Origin: Gemmatimonadaceae bacterium
Lineage (GTDB): Bacteria > Gemmatimonadota > Gemmatimonadetes > Gemmatimonadales > Gemmatimonadaceae
Direction of reading: 5' to 3'
Length of the DNA stretch: 42,875 bases
Assembly (NCBI GenBank): GCA_035533015.1
Contig: DATLUQ010000001.1
Location: 1-42,875 of the forward strand
The translations under genes were made by a program, and so were the position numbers. The notes below the pieces were generated by a model. It was not told the origin of the DNA. It made no database searches and saw only the letters and a list, made by a program, of their open reading frames with translations. How positions within the stretch are numbered: the first letter of the stretch is position 1; the number at the start of each line of letters is the position of its first letter. Positions 1 through 8,695 of this stretch are shown piece by piece.

Positions 1-744
1 TCCCCGCCGTTGTTCACGCGGCGCGACGCTTGGATGGCGCTCGGCTTCACGGCCGCGACCGCCGCGGCGCTGCCTTTCGACCAGATGGTCGCGGGCAACC
101 TCCAGCTTCCGGCCAACCAGAACGAGCCGGGTCTCGTTCGCTCGTCGGCGCTGTTTCGCAACCTGGCCGATCCGGGCACCGTGTACATCAGCGGCGGGCT
201 GTTCGCGGTCGGGAAGATGTTCGGCAACGCGACCCTTACGGAAATGGGGCTCCATGCGAGCGAGGCACTGGTCGTGGCCTCGGTCGCCGGCTTTGTGCTC
301 AAGGGTGCGGTCGGACGGCCGCTGCCACGCCAGCACAGCGCCGACGCTGACAGCTACAAGTTCGGCCGCGGCATTCGCGTGGACGGCAACTGGCAGGCCT
401 TCCCGTCGGGGCACACGCTGGCCGCATTCTCGGTTGCCTCCGCCATCACCGCCGAGGCGCAGTGGCGGTGGCCGGCCGCAGCCGGGTTCGTCGGGGCCCT
501 CACCTACGGTACGGCAGCCGCCGCCGGGATTTCGCGCCTATACAACAATGCGCATTGGGTGAGCGACATCATTTTCGGCGCCGGGATCGGGGTGTTCTCG
601 GGCGTCAAGACCGTCGAGTACGCGCGGACGCATCCGAACAACTGGTTCGACCGCGTGCTCGCGCACGCCGGCGTATCGCCGGCGCCTGGGCGGGGAATGA
701 CCGTGGGGCTGCATTTCTCGACGTCAGGTGGCGCGAATCGCTGA
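1..744 (+). CDS. PAP2-family phosphatase, 5' end cut by window edge
   Basis: A membrane-associated type 2 phosphatidic acid phosphatase-like protein that would hydrolyse lipid or isoprenoid phosphate esters. The signature is visible in three parts: a K-x4-RP segment (LKGAVGRP), PSGH near base 409, and SRLYNNAHWVSD near base 535, which supplies the catalytic Arg and His of the family. The reading frame is open to the first base. A TTG at base 10 is the first possible start inside the window, but the sequence after it already looks like the inside of a protein, so the true start probably lies upstream. The first motif has a shorter gap than the usual K-x6-RP. The gene converges on the minus-strand Crp-like gene. 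The substrate cannot be deduced. Confidence 0.85.
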   Translation, partial: SPPLFTRRDAWMALGFTAATAAALPFDQMVAGNLQLPANQNEPGLVRSSALFRNLADPGTVYISGGLFAVGKMFGNATLTEMGLHASEALVVASVAGFVLKGAVGRPLPRQHSADADSYKFGRGIRVDGNWQAFPSGHTLAAFSVASAITAEAQWRWPAAAGFVGALTYGTAAAAGISRLYNNAHWVSDIIFGAGIGVFSGVKTVEYARTHPNNWFDRVLAHAGVSPAPGRGMTVGLHFSTSGGANR

Positions 745-771
745 TCGCGGGCACTGACGGCCGTCGTCGTG

Positions 772-1512
772 CTACGGCCCTGACCGGCGCCGGTCGTTCA
801 TGCCGGCGAAGTCCGTAGAACTGTGCGCTGTGGCGGCGCGGCGCGGGTGGCCGGCCGCCAATTCCAGCGCCTCGCGATTCTCGAGCGTGATGCCCCGATG
901 CGCCACACTGATCACGCCCTGACCCACCAGGTCGCCCAGCGCGCGAGACACTGACTCGCGGGTGGATCCTACCATCTGGCCAATGAGTTGGTGCGTGGGC
1001 GGCTTGGGGATGTGTACGCCATCTCCCTGATCGGCGAGTTGGAGCAGGAGGTGGCATACGCGCCCCGGCACGTCGAGCAGGATGAGCCCGCCGATCTTGT
1101 GGTCGGCTTCCTGGAGGCGGTTGCACAGCGAACGGAGCAACCCGAGCGCCACTCCCGGCATGGCCATCACGATGCGGTAGAGATCCTCGCGGCGTAGCGT
1201 GAGTAGCCGCGAGTCTTCCATGGCGATCACCGTCGTCGCCGGCGCGTCGGCCTCGAACAGCGCCATCTCGCCGAAGAACTCGCCGGCCTGGCGAATGGAG
1301 AGGATCACTTCACGGCCATCCTCGGCGATGAGCATGGACTTCACCTGGCCGGAGACGATCACGTAGAAGGTGTCCAGCGGGTCATGGCCGGAGACGATCA
1401 GGGCGTTCTTGGGATAGTCGCGCGGACGCGCCACACGTCCCAGCTCCTCGAGGTCGTTCTCGCGGAGTTGGCCGAACAGCGGGATGGTGCGGAGGTAACT
1501 GGTGACGGTCAT
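772..1512 (-). CDS. Crp/Fnr-family transcriptional regulator
   Basis: A 246-residue cytoplasmic DNA-binding regulator. Residues about 8-120 form a cyclic-nucleotide-binding type beta-roll (GHDPLDTFYVIVSGQVKS, GEFFGEMALFEADAPATTVIA). The C-terminal part carries a winged helix with HTH helix LIGQMVGSTRESVSRAL. There is no N-terminal cysteine cluster, so it is not an iron-sulfur FNR sensor; a Crp-like or ligand-free type is more likely. The ATG at 1512 starts the fold directly, and the longer frame upstream adds only Arg/Pro-rich sequence. No Shine-Dalgarno is obvious. A tail of about 30 polar residues follows the wing. It is divergent from the membrane gene at 1672, so autoregulation or control of that gene is possible, but no clear binding site is seen. 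Confidence 0.9.
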   Translation of the reverse strand: MTVTSYLRTIPLFGQLRENDLEELGRVARPRDYPKNALIVSGHDPLDTFYVIVSGQVKSMLIAEDGREVILSIRQAGEFFGEMALFEADAPATTVIAMEDSRLLTLRREDLYRIVMAMPGVALGLLRSLCNRLQEADHKIGGLILLDVPGRVCHLLLQLADQGDGVHIPKPPTHQLIGQMVGSTRESVSRALGDLVGQGVISVAHRGITLENREALELAAGHPRRAATAHSSTDFAGMNDRRRSGP

Positions 1513-1671
1513 TGGGGGAGGGCTCGTTCCATGGTTCGACGAAACGCAACCCGGGCCGGTCCCGGGCGCACGACGGCCACACCATGTGGACGCGGCGGCG
1601 CGCACGGCGTAACGTGGCCGCGCCGGTGCCCCCGATTAGGTTTCACCGTTCATGCTCCGTCCATCCGTTCG

Positions 1672-2259
1672 ATGATCGTCGGCCACCTTGGCCTCGCCCT
1701 CGGCGCCCGCGCCGTGGACCCCGAGGCGCCGCTTGGCTGGCTCGTGGCCGCGACCATGGCGCCCGACATTCTGGACCTCACGATCGCCGCAGGCGGGTAC
1801 TGCAATTCGGGCGGTGTCTACACCCATTCTCTCGTCGCCATTGCTGCAACCGCCTCCGTGCTCGGGGCGGCCGCGGCCTGGCAGACGCGCAGCGGCAAGA
1901 CGGCGCTGGTTATTGCCGCTCTCGTCGTGTCGCACCTGCTCGCCGACTACATCGTCGGCCGCAAGGCGCTTTGGTTGGGAGGCCCGGTCTGGGGCTTCGA
2001 TCTCTACCGCTGGCCGTGGGCGGATTTTCTGGTCGAAGCGACGACGATCGCCGGTGGCTGGTGGGCGGCGCGCCGGTGGGGCGATCTGCCGCGGTGGGCC
2101 AGTTCGAGAGTTGCCGTGGTGGTCCTCATATTGGCCCAGATGGGGGCCGACGCGGTGCAGAATGGCGGCGCGTCCCATGATGCGACGAGCTGTGCCAAGG
2201 CGTGGGTATTCGAGCGAGACCGCGTGGACCATCGGGAAGGCGAATACCGCCATCGGTGA
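1672..2259 (+). CDS. Small multi-spanning membrane protein, YdjM-like metal-dependent hydrolase type
   Basis: A 195-residue integral membrane protein of uncertain function. It begins MIVGHLGLALGAR, and conserved-looking His and Asp residues lie near membrane segments (GH at the start, APDILD, YTHS, SHLLADY). This pattern resembles the YdjM/LexA-induced membrane-bound metal-dependent hydrolase family. Four to five hydrophobic segments are visible between residues 1 and 165. The last 30 residues are polar and carry no recognisable motif. The ATG at 1672 is preferred because the upstream open frame (from 1384) runs antisense through the regulator gene. The gene lies 62 bases before the first M1 peptidase and may be co-transcribed with it. 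The family assignment is tentative. Confidence 0.65.
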   Translation: MIVGHLGLALGARAVDPEAPLGWLVAATMAPDILDLTIAAGGYCNSGGVYTHSLVAIAATASVLGAAAAWQTRSGKTALVIAALVVSHLLADYIVGRKALWLGGPVWGFDLYRWPWADFLVEATTIAGGWWAARRWGDLPRWASSRVAVVVLILAQMGADAVQNGGASHDATSCAKAWVFERDRVDHREGEYRHR

Positions 2260-2321
2260 CAGCGGCCGGGCCGGCGAGTAAGATGAAGGGTCCCGTTCCC
2301 GCCTTCGAGCCCGATATCGTC

Positions 2322-4010
2322 ATGCGTCCAATCGCTTCCGCGGTCGCGTTGCTGCTCGCGCTCGCCCCCGTCGCGCCCCTGCTTGCCCAGAGCGGGCCGC
2401 GGACGTACACCCACGCTGACACGCTGCGCGGGTCCAACGGCCCCGCGCGCGCCTGGTGGGACGTGACCTTCTACGATCTCAGCGTCCGCGTGGATCCCGC
2501 CGACAGCAGCATCAGCGGGTTCACGGGCATCACGTATCGCGTACTGCACCCCGACCAGGAAATGCAGATCGATCTGCAGGAGCCCATGCTGGTGGACAGC
2601 ATGATCCAGAGCGGCCGCGCGCTCGCCTACCGGCGGGATGGCAACGCCTTCTTCGTCGCTCTCGTGGCGCCGCAGCGAACGGGGGCCGTGGACGCCATCA
2701 CCGTCTATTTCCACGGCAAGCCGGTGGTGGCGAAGAATCCCCCGTGGGACGGCGGTTACATCTGGCAGCACGACAGCCTGGGCAATCGATGGGTGGCCAC
2801 AGCCAACGAGGGGCTCGGCGCCAGCGCGTGGTGGCCCGACAAGGACTACCTGGCCGACGAGCCCGACAGCCAGCGGATCGCCGTCACCGTGCCCGATCCG
2901 ATGATCGACGTTTCGAACGGGCGGCTGCGCAGCACCACGCACCATGCCGACGGCACGACGACCTATGAATGGTTCGTCCAGAACCCGATCAACAACTACG
3001 ACGTCGAAGTGAACGCCGGCAGCTACGCGCATTACCGCGAGACCTATCAGGGCGAGGACGGTCCCCTGACGATGGACTTCTGGCCTCTCGCCTACCATCT
3101 GGACGCCGCCGAGCGCCAGTGGGCCCAGGCCGTGCCGATGATGAAGTGCTTCGAGCACTGGTTCGGGCCGTACCCGTGGTACGCGGACGGCTACAAGCTC
3201 ATCGAAGCCCCGCACCTGGGCATGGAACATCAGAGCGGCGTGGCCTACGGCAATCATTTCGAAAATGGCTATCTGGGGCGAGATCTCTCGCACACGGGGC
3301 TCGGTCTGGCGTGGGATTTCATCATCGTGCACGAGAGCGCTCACGAATGGTGGGGCAACAACATCACCATGCGCGACCAGGCCGACATGTGGATCCACGA
3401 GGGCTTCGCCAACTACGCCGAGTCGATCTACGAGGAGTGCCAGGACGGAAAGGAAGCGGGGGCCCGGTACGTGATCGGCGTACGCCAGAACGTGCGCAAC
3501 GACCGCCCGATCATTCCGGCCTACGGGGTGAACGCCGAGGGATCAGGCGACATGTACTACAAGGCGGGCAACATGCTGCACACCATCCGCCAGATCGTGA
3601 ACGACGACGAGAAGTGGCGCGGCATCCTCCGTGGCCTGAACAGGACCTTCTGGCACCAGACCGTGACGGGGCAGCAGGTGGAGGACTATATCAGCCGGCA
3701 GGCCGGCATCGACCTCAGCAAGGTGTTCCAGGAGTACCTCACGACCACGATGATCCCCGTGCTCGAGTACCGAATTGCCGGCGATACGCTCTGGTCGCGC
3801 TGGTCGAACGTCGTTCCCGGATTCGACATGCCGGTGAAGGTCTGGTTCGGCGCCGGCCGGTCGGCATTCCTCCGGCCGTCGGAGCGCTGGGGCCCGGTCG
3901 CGCTCACGGGCGACCAGGCGCTCGCCCAGCCCGGCGATTTTGCGGTGGATGAGAACTTCTACGTGACGGCCAAGAACGTCGGCGCCGCCGCCGCGTCCCA
4001 CCGGCCGTGA
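2322..4010 (+). CDS. Exported M1-family zinc metallopeptidase (copy 1)
   Basis: A 562-residue aminopeptidase-like enzyme with an N-terminal signal peptide (ALLLALAPVAPLLAQ), so it acts outside the cytoplasm. An N-terminal beta domain covers residues about 25-240, and the thermolysin-like domain follows. Zinc ligands are visible in HESAH (H337, H341) and the distal E360 of WIHEGF, with the M1 spacing of 18 residues. The exopeptidase motif reads GMEHQSG instead of GAMEN. The protein is short for M1 and lacks the large C-terminal helical domain, ending in a small beta domain, as in the short bacterial M1 subgroup. It is the first of three same-strand peptidase genes with gaps of 51 and 72 bases. 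The start at 2322 is chosen because it opens the signal peptide. Confidence 0.93.
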   Translation: MRPIASAVALLLALAPVAPLLAQSGPRTYTHADTLRGSNGPARAWWDVTFYDLSVRVDPADSSISGFTGITYRVLHPDQEMQIDLQEPMLVDSMIQSGRALAYRRDGNAFFVALVAPQRTGAVDAITVYFHGKPVVAKNPPWDGGYIWQHDSLGNRWVATANEGLGASAWWPDKDYLADEPDSQRIAVTVPDPMIDVSNGRLRSTTHHADGTTTYEWFVQNPINNYDVEVNAGSYAHYRETYQGEDGPLTMDFWPLAYHLDAAERQWAQAVPMMKCFEHWFGPYPWYADGYKLIEAPHLGMEHQSGVAYGNHFENGYLGRDLSHTGLGLAWDFIIVHESAHEWWGNNITMRDQADMWIHEGFANYAESIYEECQDGKEAGARYVIGVRQNVRNDRPIIPAYGVNAEGSGDMYYKAGNMLHTIRQIVNDDEKWRGILRGLNRTFWHQTVTGQQVEDYISRQAGIDLSKVFQEYLTTTMIPVLEYRIAGDTLWSRWSNVVPGFDMPVKVWFGAGRSAFLRPSERWGPVALTGDQALAQPGDFAVDENFYVTAKNVGAAAASHRP

Positions 4011-4061
4011 CCGCGCGCCGAACGATCACCAACGGATTCCCGAACCCACGGAGTTGCGTTC

Positions 4062-6140
4062 ATGTCTCGCCACGCTGACGGTCTGCGCGCCGCTATGGCG
4101 CTCGTGCTGGTCGCACTTGCCACGTCGTGTACCCTCAAGCAGGAGGCACCGTCCACCGGCGGCGCGCTGGCGCCGCTCAAGGTGGTCGACGTCGCCTACA
4201 TGGACACGACGGTCAAGGCCTGCACCGACTTCTTCGAGTTCGCCAACGGCGCCTGGCTCAAGACCGACACGATCCCCGCGGCGTATTCGTCGTCCGGTGT
4301 GTTCAAGGACATGGCCGACCGCAACGAACTCGTGGTGCGTTCGGTGCTCGAGGATGCCGAAGCCGCGCGCGCCGCGCTGCCCGACACCAGCACGCAGCGC
4401 AAGCTCGGCACGTTCTACGCCACCTGCATGGACTCCACGGCCGCCGAGTCGGCCGGCATCGACCCGCTCAAGCCCACCCTCGCGGCGATCGACTCCATCA
4501 GCGGGCAGCCGTCGCTGCTCGCCACCGTGGCCCGTCTGCAGATGAACGGCGCCAACGTGCTGTTCAGCTATTACCCGTCGGTGAATGTCCACGATGCGGC
4601 GCACTACATCGCCGACGTCGATCGTGGCGGCCTGGGGTTGCCCGATCGCGACTATTACCTCAACCCTGCGGCGTCCGCCGACTCGATGCGCCGGGCATAC
4701 GTGGCCCATGTCGCGCGGATGTTCTCGCTTGCCGGCGAAGACTCGATCGCCGCGGCCGCCGATGCCAAACGCGTGATGGCGGTGGAGACCGAGATGGCGA
4801 AGGCTCAGCTGTCCCGCGTGGCCCGCCGCGACCCCAAGGTGAGCGACCACCAGATGCCGCTGGCCGAGTTCGCGAAGCTCACGCCGAGCGTGCAGTGGGC
4901 GTCGTACTTCCGCGAGATCGGCGTCACCGCGCCGGTCGCCACGTTGAACGTCGACGAACCGGCGTACATGAAAGCCGTGAGCGCGCTGCTCGCGAGCCGC
5001 CCGCTCGCCGATTGGCGCGCCTATCTGCGTTACCATGCGGTGTCCAGCGCGGCGCCCTGGCTCTCGTCGCCGTTCGTCAACGAGAACTTCGCTTTCAGTT
5101 CGCGATTCACGGGCGCCAAGCAGCTGTTGCCGCGATGGAAGCGCTGCCTGCGCGCCACCGACGGGGAGATGGGCGAGGCGCTGGGCCAGGCGTACGTGGC
5201 CAAGACCTTCCCGCCCGAGGCCAAGGCCAAGGCCACGCAGGTCATCCACGACGTGCGCGCCGCATTCAAGGAGCGGCTCATGCACCTCACCTGGATGTCC
5301 GATTCCACCCGCGCGCATGCACTCGACAAGCTCGCCAAGATGCGTGAGAAGATCGGCTACCCCGACAAGTGGCGCGACTATTCCAAGCTGCAGGTGAGCG
5401 ACCAGCCGTTCGTGCTCAACGTCATGGCAGCCGACCACTTCGAGTGGAGCCGGGTCGCCAACCGCCCCGGACAGCCGGTGGACACCACCGAATGGGACAT
5501 CACCGTGCCGACGGTCAACGCGTACTACGACCCGACGAAGAACGAGATGGTGTTCCCGGCGGGCGCCCTCGTTCCCCAGACCTTCGACCCCAATGCCGAC
5601 GACGGTGCCAACTACGGATCGCTGGGGGGCAGTTGGGCGGGGCACGAGCAGACCCACGGATTCGATGACGAGGGGCGCCATTACGACGCTCAGGGCAACC
5701 TCCGCGACTGGTGGACCGCCGCCGACGCCAAGCGCTTCAACGCCCAGGCCCAACTCGACGCCAAGCAATACGACGGGTACATCCAGGTCGATACGTTCCA
5801 CGTGAACGGCGAATTGACGCTCGGCGAGAATATCGCCGACTACGGCGGTGCGCTCACCGGCTACGACGCGCTCGAGACCGCACTGGCGCGCGACGGCCGT
5901 CCGGCGTTGATCGACGGCTACACACCGGAACAGCGCTACTTCATCTCGTTCGCGCAGAGCTTCCGGTCGCATTCGCGCCCCGAGGAACTGCGCAGCCGCG
6001 TCACCGTCGACCCGCACTCGCCGGAGCGCTGGCGCGTGAACGGCCCGCTGTCCGACATGGAGGCGTTCGCCAAGGCGTTCGGCTGCAAGCCGGGCGATCC
6101 CATGGTGCGGCCGCGCGACCTCGTGCCGAACATCTGGTAG
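4062..6140 (+). CDS. M13-family (neprilysin-like) zinc endopeptidase, lipoprotein
   Basis: A 692-residue peptidase predicted to be anchored as a lipoprotein through C23 (lipobox LATSC). The N-terminal M13 domain covers about residues 50-430. The catalytic domain shows PTVNAYYDPTKNEMVFPAG, the zinc motif HEQTH (H528, H532) and the third ligand in ENIAD (E589). The C-terminal end, with RVNGPLSDMEAFAKAFGC and a final NIW, is the canonical M13 tail, so the protein is complete. Family members cleave oligopeptides on the amino side of hydrophobic residues. A GGAG lies 9 bases before the ATG. It sits between two M1 genes on the same strand, so a shared role in external peptide breakdown is a reasonable inference. 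Confidence 0.95.
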   Translation: MSRHADGLRAAMALVLVALATSCTLKQEAPSTGGALAPLKVVDVAYMDTTVKACTDFFEFANGAWLKTDTIPAAYSSSGVFKDMADRNELVVRSVLEDAEAARAALPDTSTQRKLGTFYATCMDSTAAESAGIDPLKPTLAAIDSISGQPSLLATVARLQMNGANVLFSYYPSVNVHDAAHYIADVDRGGLGLPDRDYYLNPAASADSMRRAYVAHVARMFSLAGEDSIAAAADAKRVMAVETEMAKAQLSRVARRDPKVSDHQMPLAEFAKLTPSVQWASYFREIGVTAPVATLNVDEPAYMKAVSALLASRPLADWRAYLRYHAVSSAAPWLSSPFVNENFAFSSRFTGAKQLLPRWKRCLRATDGEMGEALGQAYVAKTFPPEAKAKATQVIHDVRAAFKERLMHLTWMSDSTRAHALDKLAKMREKIGYPDKWRDYSKLQVSDQPFVLNVMAADHFEWSRVANRPGQPVDTTEWDITVPTVNAYYDPTKNEMVFPAGALVPQTFDPNADDGANYGSLGGSWAGHEQTHGFDDEGRHYDAQGNLRDWWTAADAKRFNAQAQLDAKQYDGYIQVDTFHVNGELTLGENIADYGGALTGYDALETALARDGRPALIDGYTPEQRYFISFAQSFRSHSRPEELRSRVTVDPHSPERWRVNGPLSDMEAFAKAFGCKPGDPMVRPRDLVPNIW

Positions 6141-6212
6141 CCCTACACACTCCATCGCCCCGGTGGGGCCCTCTCCTCCCGGCATGCCACCGGCCGACCC
6201 ACTTCACCTGGA

Positions 6213-8648
6213 ATGTCCATGCGTATCTCGATTGCCACTGCCTGCCTCGTCCTCGTCGCTGCCACGGCGTCGGCGCAGACCAACACCGCGCTGATGGCGG
6301 TGGACCACTACGCCCGCTCGCACGACTACGACCTGATCCACCAGCGCATCGTCGTGTCCGATTTCAACTGGGACTCGACGTCGTTCAAGGGCGTGGTGAC
6401 GACAACGCTCGTTGCCCGGCGTCCCGATCTCGATTCGGTCGTCGTCGACGAGGGCGCGCTGCTCCAGAACACCAAGGTCACGGGCCCCGACGGCCGGCTC
6501 ATCCGCACGGCACGGCACGGCGACACCCTGGTCGTCTTCCCGCCCCACCCGGCGGCGTTCGGCGACACGGTGGTGTTCACGGTGGCGTACGACGGCAAGG
6601 TCGACAACGGGCGCGGCCTCACCTACATCACCCCCGACGGCCTCACGCATCGGCCCCGGCAGATCTGGAGCCAGGGGGAAGACATGAACAATCACTTCTG
6701 GTTCCCGACCTACGACTTCCCTAACGACAAGGCGTCGTGGGAAATCGTCGCGACGGTGGACAAGCGTGACGTGGCCGTGTCCAACGGCCGCCTTGTGTCG
6801 GACGTGGCGCACGGCGCAGTGCACACCATGACCTGGCGCGAGGATCTGCCGTCGGCGACGTATCTCGTGTCGCTCGTCATCGGCCCCTTTGCCAAGATCC
6901 ACGACAACTGGAAGGGCGTTCCGGTGGACTACTACGTCTACCACGCCGACAGCGCGAAGGCGTGGCGGTTGTTCCACCACACCCCCGACATGATCGACAC
7001 CTACTCGACGCTCACCGGCGTCAAGTATCCATGGTCCAAGTACGCCCAGACCACGGTGGCCGACTTCTTCGGCGGTATGGAGAACGTGAGCGCCACGACG
7101 CTCGTCGATTGGCTTCCCGACACGCGGGCGTACCTCGACCGCCCGTGGTACTTGTGGCTCCTCATCCCGCACGAGCTGGCCCACCAATGGTTCGGCGATT
7201 TCGTGACCACCGAGGACTGGGCCAACCTCTGGCTCAACGAAGGCTTCGCCGAGTTCATGCCCGGGCAGTACTGGGGCCGGAAACTCGGCGCGCACGCCGC
7301 CCAGGATTACTACAGCGACGAGTACCGCGATTTCATGACCATCGACGCTCGCCGGCCGATGGCGCTGGCGTCATATCAATCCGATAATATCTATCCCAAG
7401 GGCGCCCTCGTACTCCAGATGCTCGAGGACTATCTGGGGCCCCAGCGTTTTTGGGCGTCCGTCCATACCTACCTCACCGGACACGCGGCCGGCAACGCCA
7501 CGTCGGACGACCTGCGCCAGGCGGTGTTGGCCGCCACTGGCGAGAACCTCGACTGGTTCTGGAGCGAATGGGTGTACGGCGCGGGCTATCCCAAGTTCGA
7601 CGTCGCGGCCGCGTACGACAGCGTCGCCCACGCCGTCACCTTGCACGTGATGCAGACCCAACAGGACACCCTCAAGCCAGATCGTAACGGCGTCCAGTTC
7701 CACGTGGCCGACGTGTTCCAGATGCCGGTGACCGTGCGCGTCGGTACGGCGCACGGCGACGTGGTGGCGCATGCGCAGCTCGACGCGCGGGATCAGACGA
7801 TCACCGTGCCGGGCGTGGAGAGCGCCCCCACGATGGTGGTGTTCGACGACGGCAATCACGTGCTCAAGGGGCTCACCTTCGACGAGCCCACGGCGTGGCT
7901 CGCCACCCAGCTCGCCCGCGATCCCAACCTCTGGAACCGCGAGTGGGCGATCGCGCAACTGGCCGAGCGCCCCGCCGATAGCGGCGCCGGTGAGGCGCTG
8001 CGCAATGCCGCTCTCCACGCCGACTACTTCCTCACCCGCGAGCAGGCGGTGACGGCCCTGGGCGCCTTTGGGGCCGGCGACGCGCTGGATGCGGTGGCGC
8101 AGGCGGCGCACGACACGTCGGCCGCCGTACGCGCCGCCGCCGTGTCGGCCCTCGGCCAATTGGGAGGCGAACACGCCATCGGATTGATCCGCGATGCGTT
8201 CGCGCACGATAGCAGCTACGGGGTGCGTGCCGCGGCCGTGTCGGCCCTGGCCCGCGCCGACTCCGCGGGTGCCCCGGCGGTGATCGCGCAGGCGCTCGCC
8301 ACCCCGTCGTATCGGGAGGTGATCCGGCACGCGGCCCTTCAGGCGATCGCCCAACTCAACGACACGGCCCGCACGGCCGACGTCGAACGGATGCTGGACC
8401 TCGACGGCCTGCCGTCGCAGGTGCTCGGCGTGTTCGCGGCCCGCGGTGACGAGCGCGCGCTCGACATCCTGGTCCGCCATCTGAACGACGAACGAGCGGG
8501 AGTCCGCCGCTACGTGCTGCAGGGATTCCGGGTTGCGCTCTCGCGCCCCGACCACGCCGCCGTGTTGGCCCGGCTCGAGAGTGCCGTGGGCGGCCTGCGC
8601 TACGCCGATACCCGGAAAGCCGTGGAGGCGATGATCGCGGGCAAGTAA
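6213..8648 (+). CDS. Exported M1-family aminopeptidase with C-terminal HEAT repeats (copy 2)
   Basis: An 811-residue aminopeptidase with a signal peptide ending in ASAQ. Residues about 20-240 are the N-terminal beta domain. GGMENVSATTL corresponds to GAMEN, and HELAH (H320, H324) with E343 forms the zinc site. From about residue 575 to the end the sequence is a run of HEAT-like helical repeats (for example VRAAAVSALGQLG, VRAAAVSALARAD), which replace the usual M1 C-terminal helical domain. HEAT repeats are protein-binding solenoids and may gate the substrate or bind a partner. ATGs at 6213 and 6219 are both possible starts; neither has a strong ribosome site. The gene ends 47 bases from the convergent M30-like gene. 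Confidence 0.94.
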   Translation: MSMRISIATACLVLVAATASAQTNTALMAVDHYARSHDYDLIHQRIVVSDFNWDSTSFKGVVTTTLVARRPDLDSVVVDEGALLQNTKVTGPDGRLIRTARHGDTLVVFPPHPAAFGDTVVFTVAYDGKVDNGRGLTYITPDGLTHRPRQIWSQGEDMNNHFWFPTYDFPNDKASWEIVATVDKRDVAVSNGRLVSDVAHGAVHTMTWREDLPSATYLVSLVIGPFAKIHDNWKGVPVDYYVYHADSAKAWRLFHHTPDMIDTYSTLTGVKYPWSKYAQTTVADFFGGMENVSATTLVDWLPDTRAYLDRPWYLWLLIPHELAHQWFGDFVTTEDWANLWLNEGFAEFMPGQYWGRKLGAHAAQDYYSDEYRDFMTIDARRPMALASYQSDNIYPKGALVLQMLEDYLGPQRFWASVHTYLTGHAAGNATSDDLRQAVLAATGENLDWFWSEWVYGAGYPKFDVAAAYDSVAHAVTLHVMQTQQDTLKPDRNGVQFHVADVFQMPVTVRVGTAHGDVVAHAQLDARDQTITVPGVESAPTMVVFDDGNHVLKGLTFDEPTAWLATQLARDPNLWNREWAIAQLAERPADSGAGEALRNAALHADYFLTREQAVTALGAFGAGDALDAVAQAAHDTSAAVRAAAVSALGQLGGEHAIGLIRDAFAHDSSYGVRAAAVSALARADSAGAPAVIAQALATPSYREVIRHAALQAIAQLNDTARTADVERMLDLDGLPSQVLGVFAARGDERALDILVRHLNDERAGVRRYVLQGFRVALSRPDHAAVLARLESAVGGLRYADTRKAVEAMIAGK

Positions 8649-8685
8649 CCGCCGGGGAGCGGCGGAGCCAAGGGGTTGTCAACCC
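8649..8685. terminator. Possible convergent transcription stop (two small hairpins)
   Basis: In the 47-base gap between two convergent genes there are two stem-loops: CCGCC/GGCGG (8649-8653 with 8661-8665) and GGGTT/AACCC (8673-8677 with 8681-8685). Neither is followed by a T run on either strand, so this is only a weak candidate for a shared terminator. Confidence 0.25.
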
Positions 8686-8695
8686 GGGCGGGTGC

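Noticed and set aside
4026-6185. 719-residue open frame antisense to the M13 peptidase gene
   Set aside because: It is Arg/His/Val/Gly-rich with no domain signal and covers an obvious gene; a by-product of high GC content.
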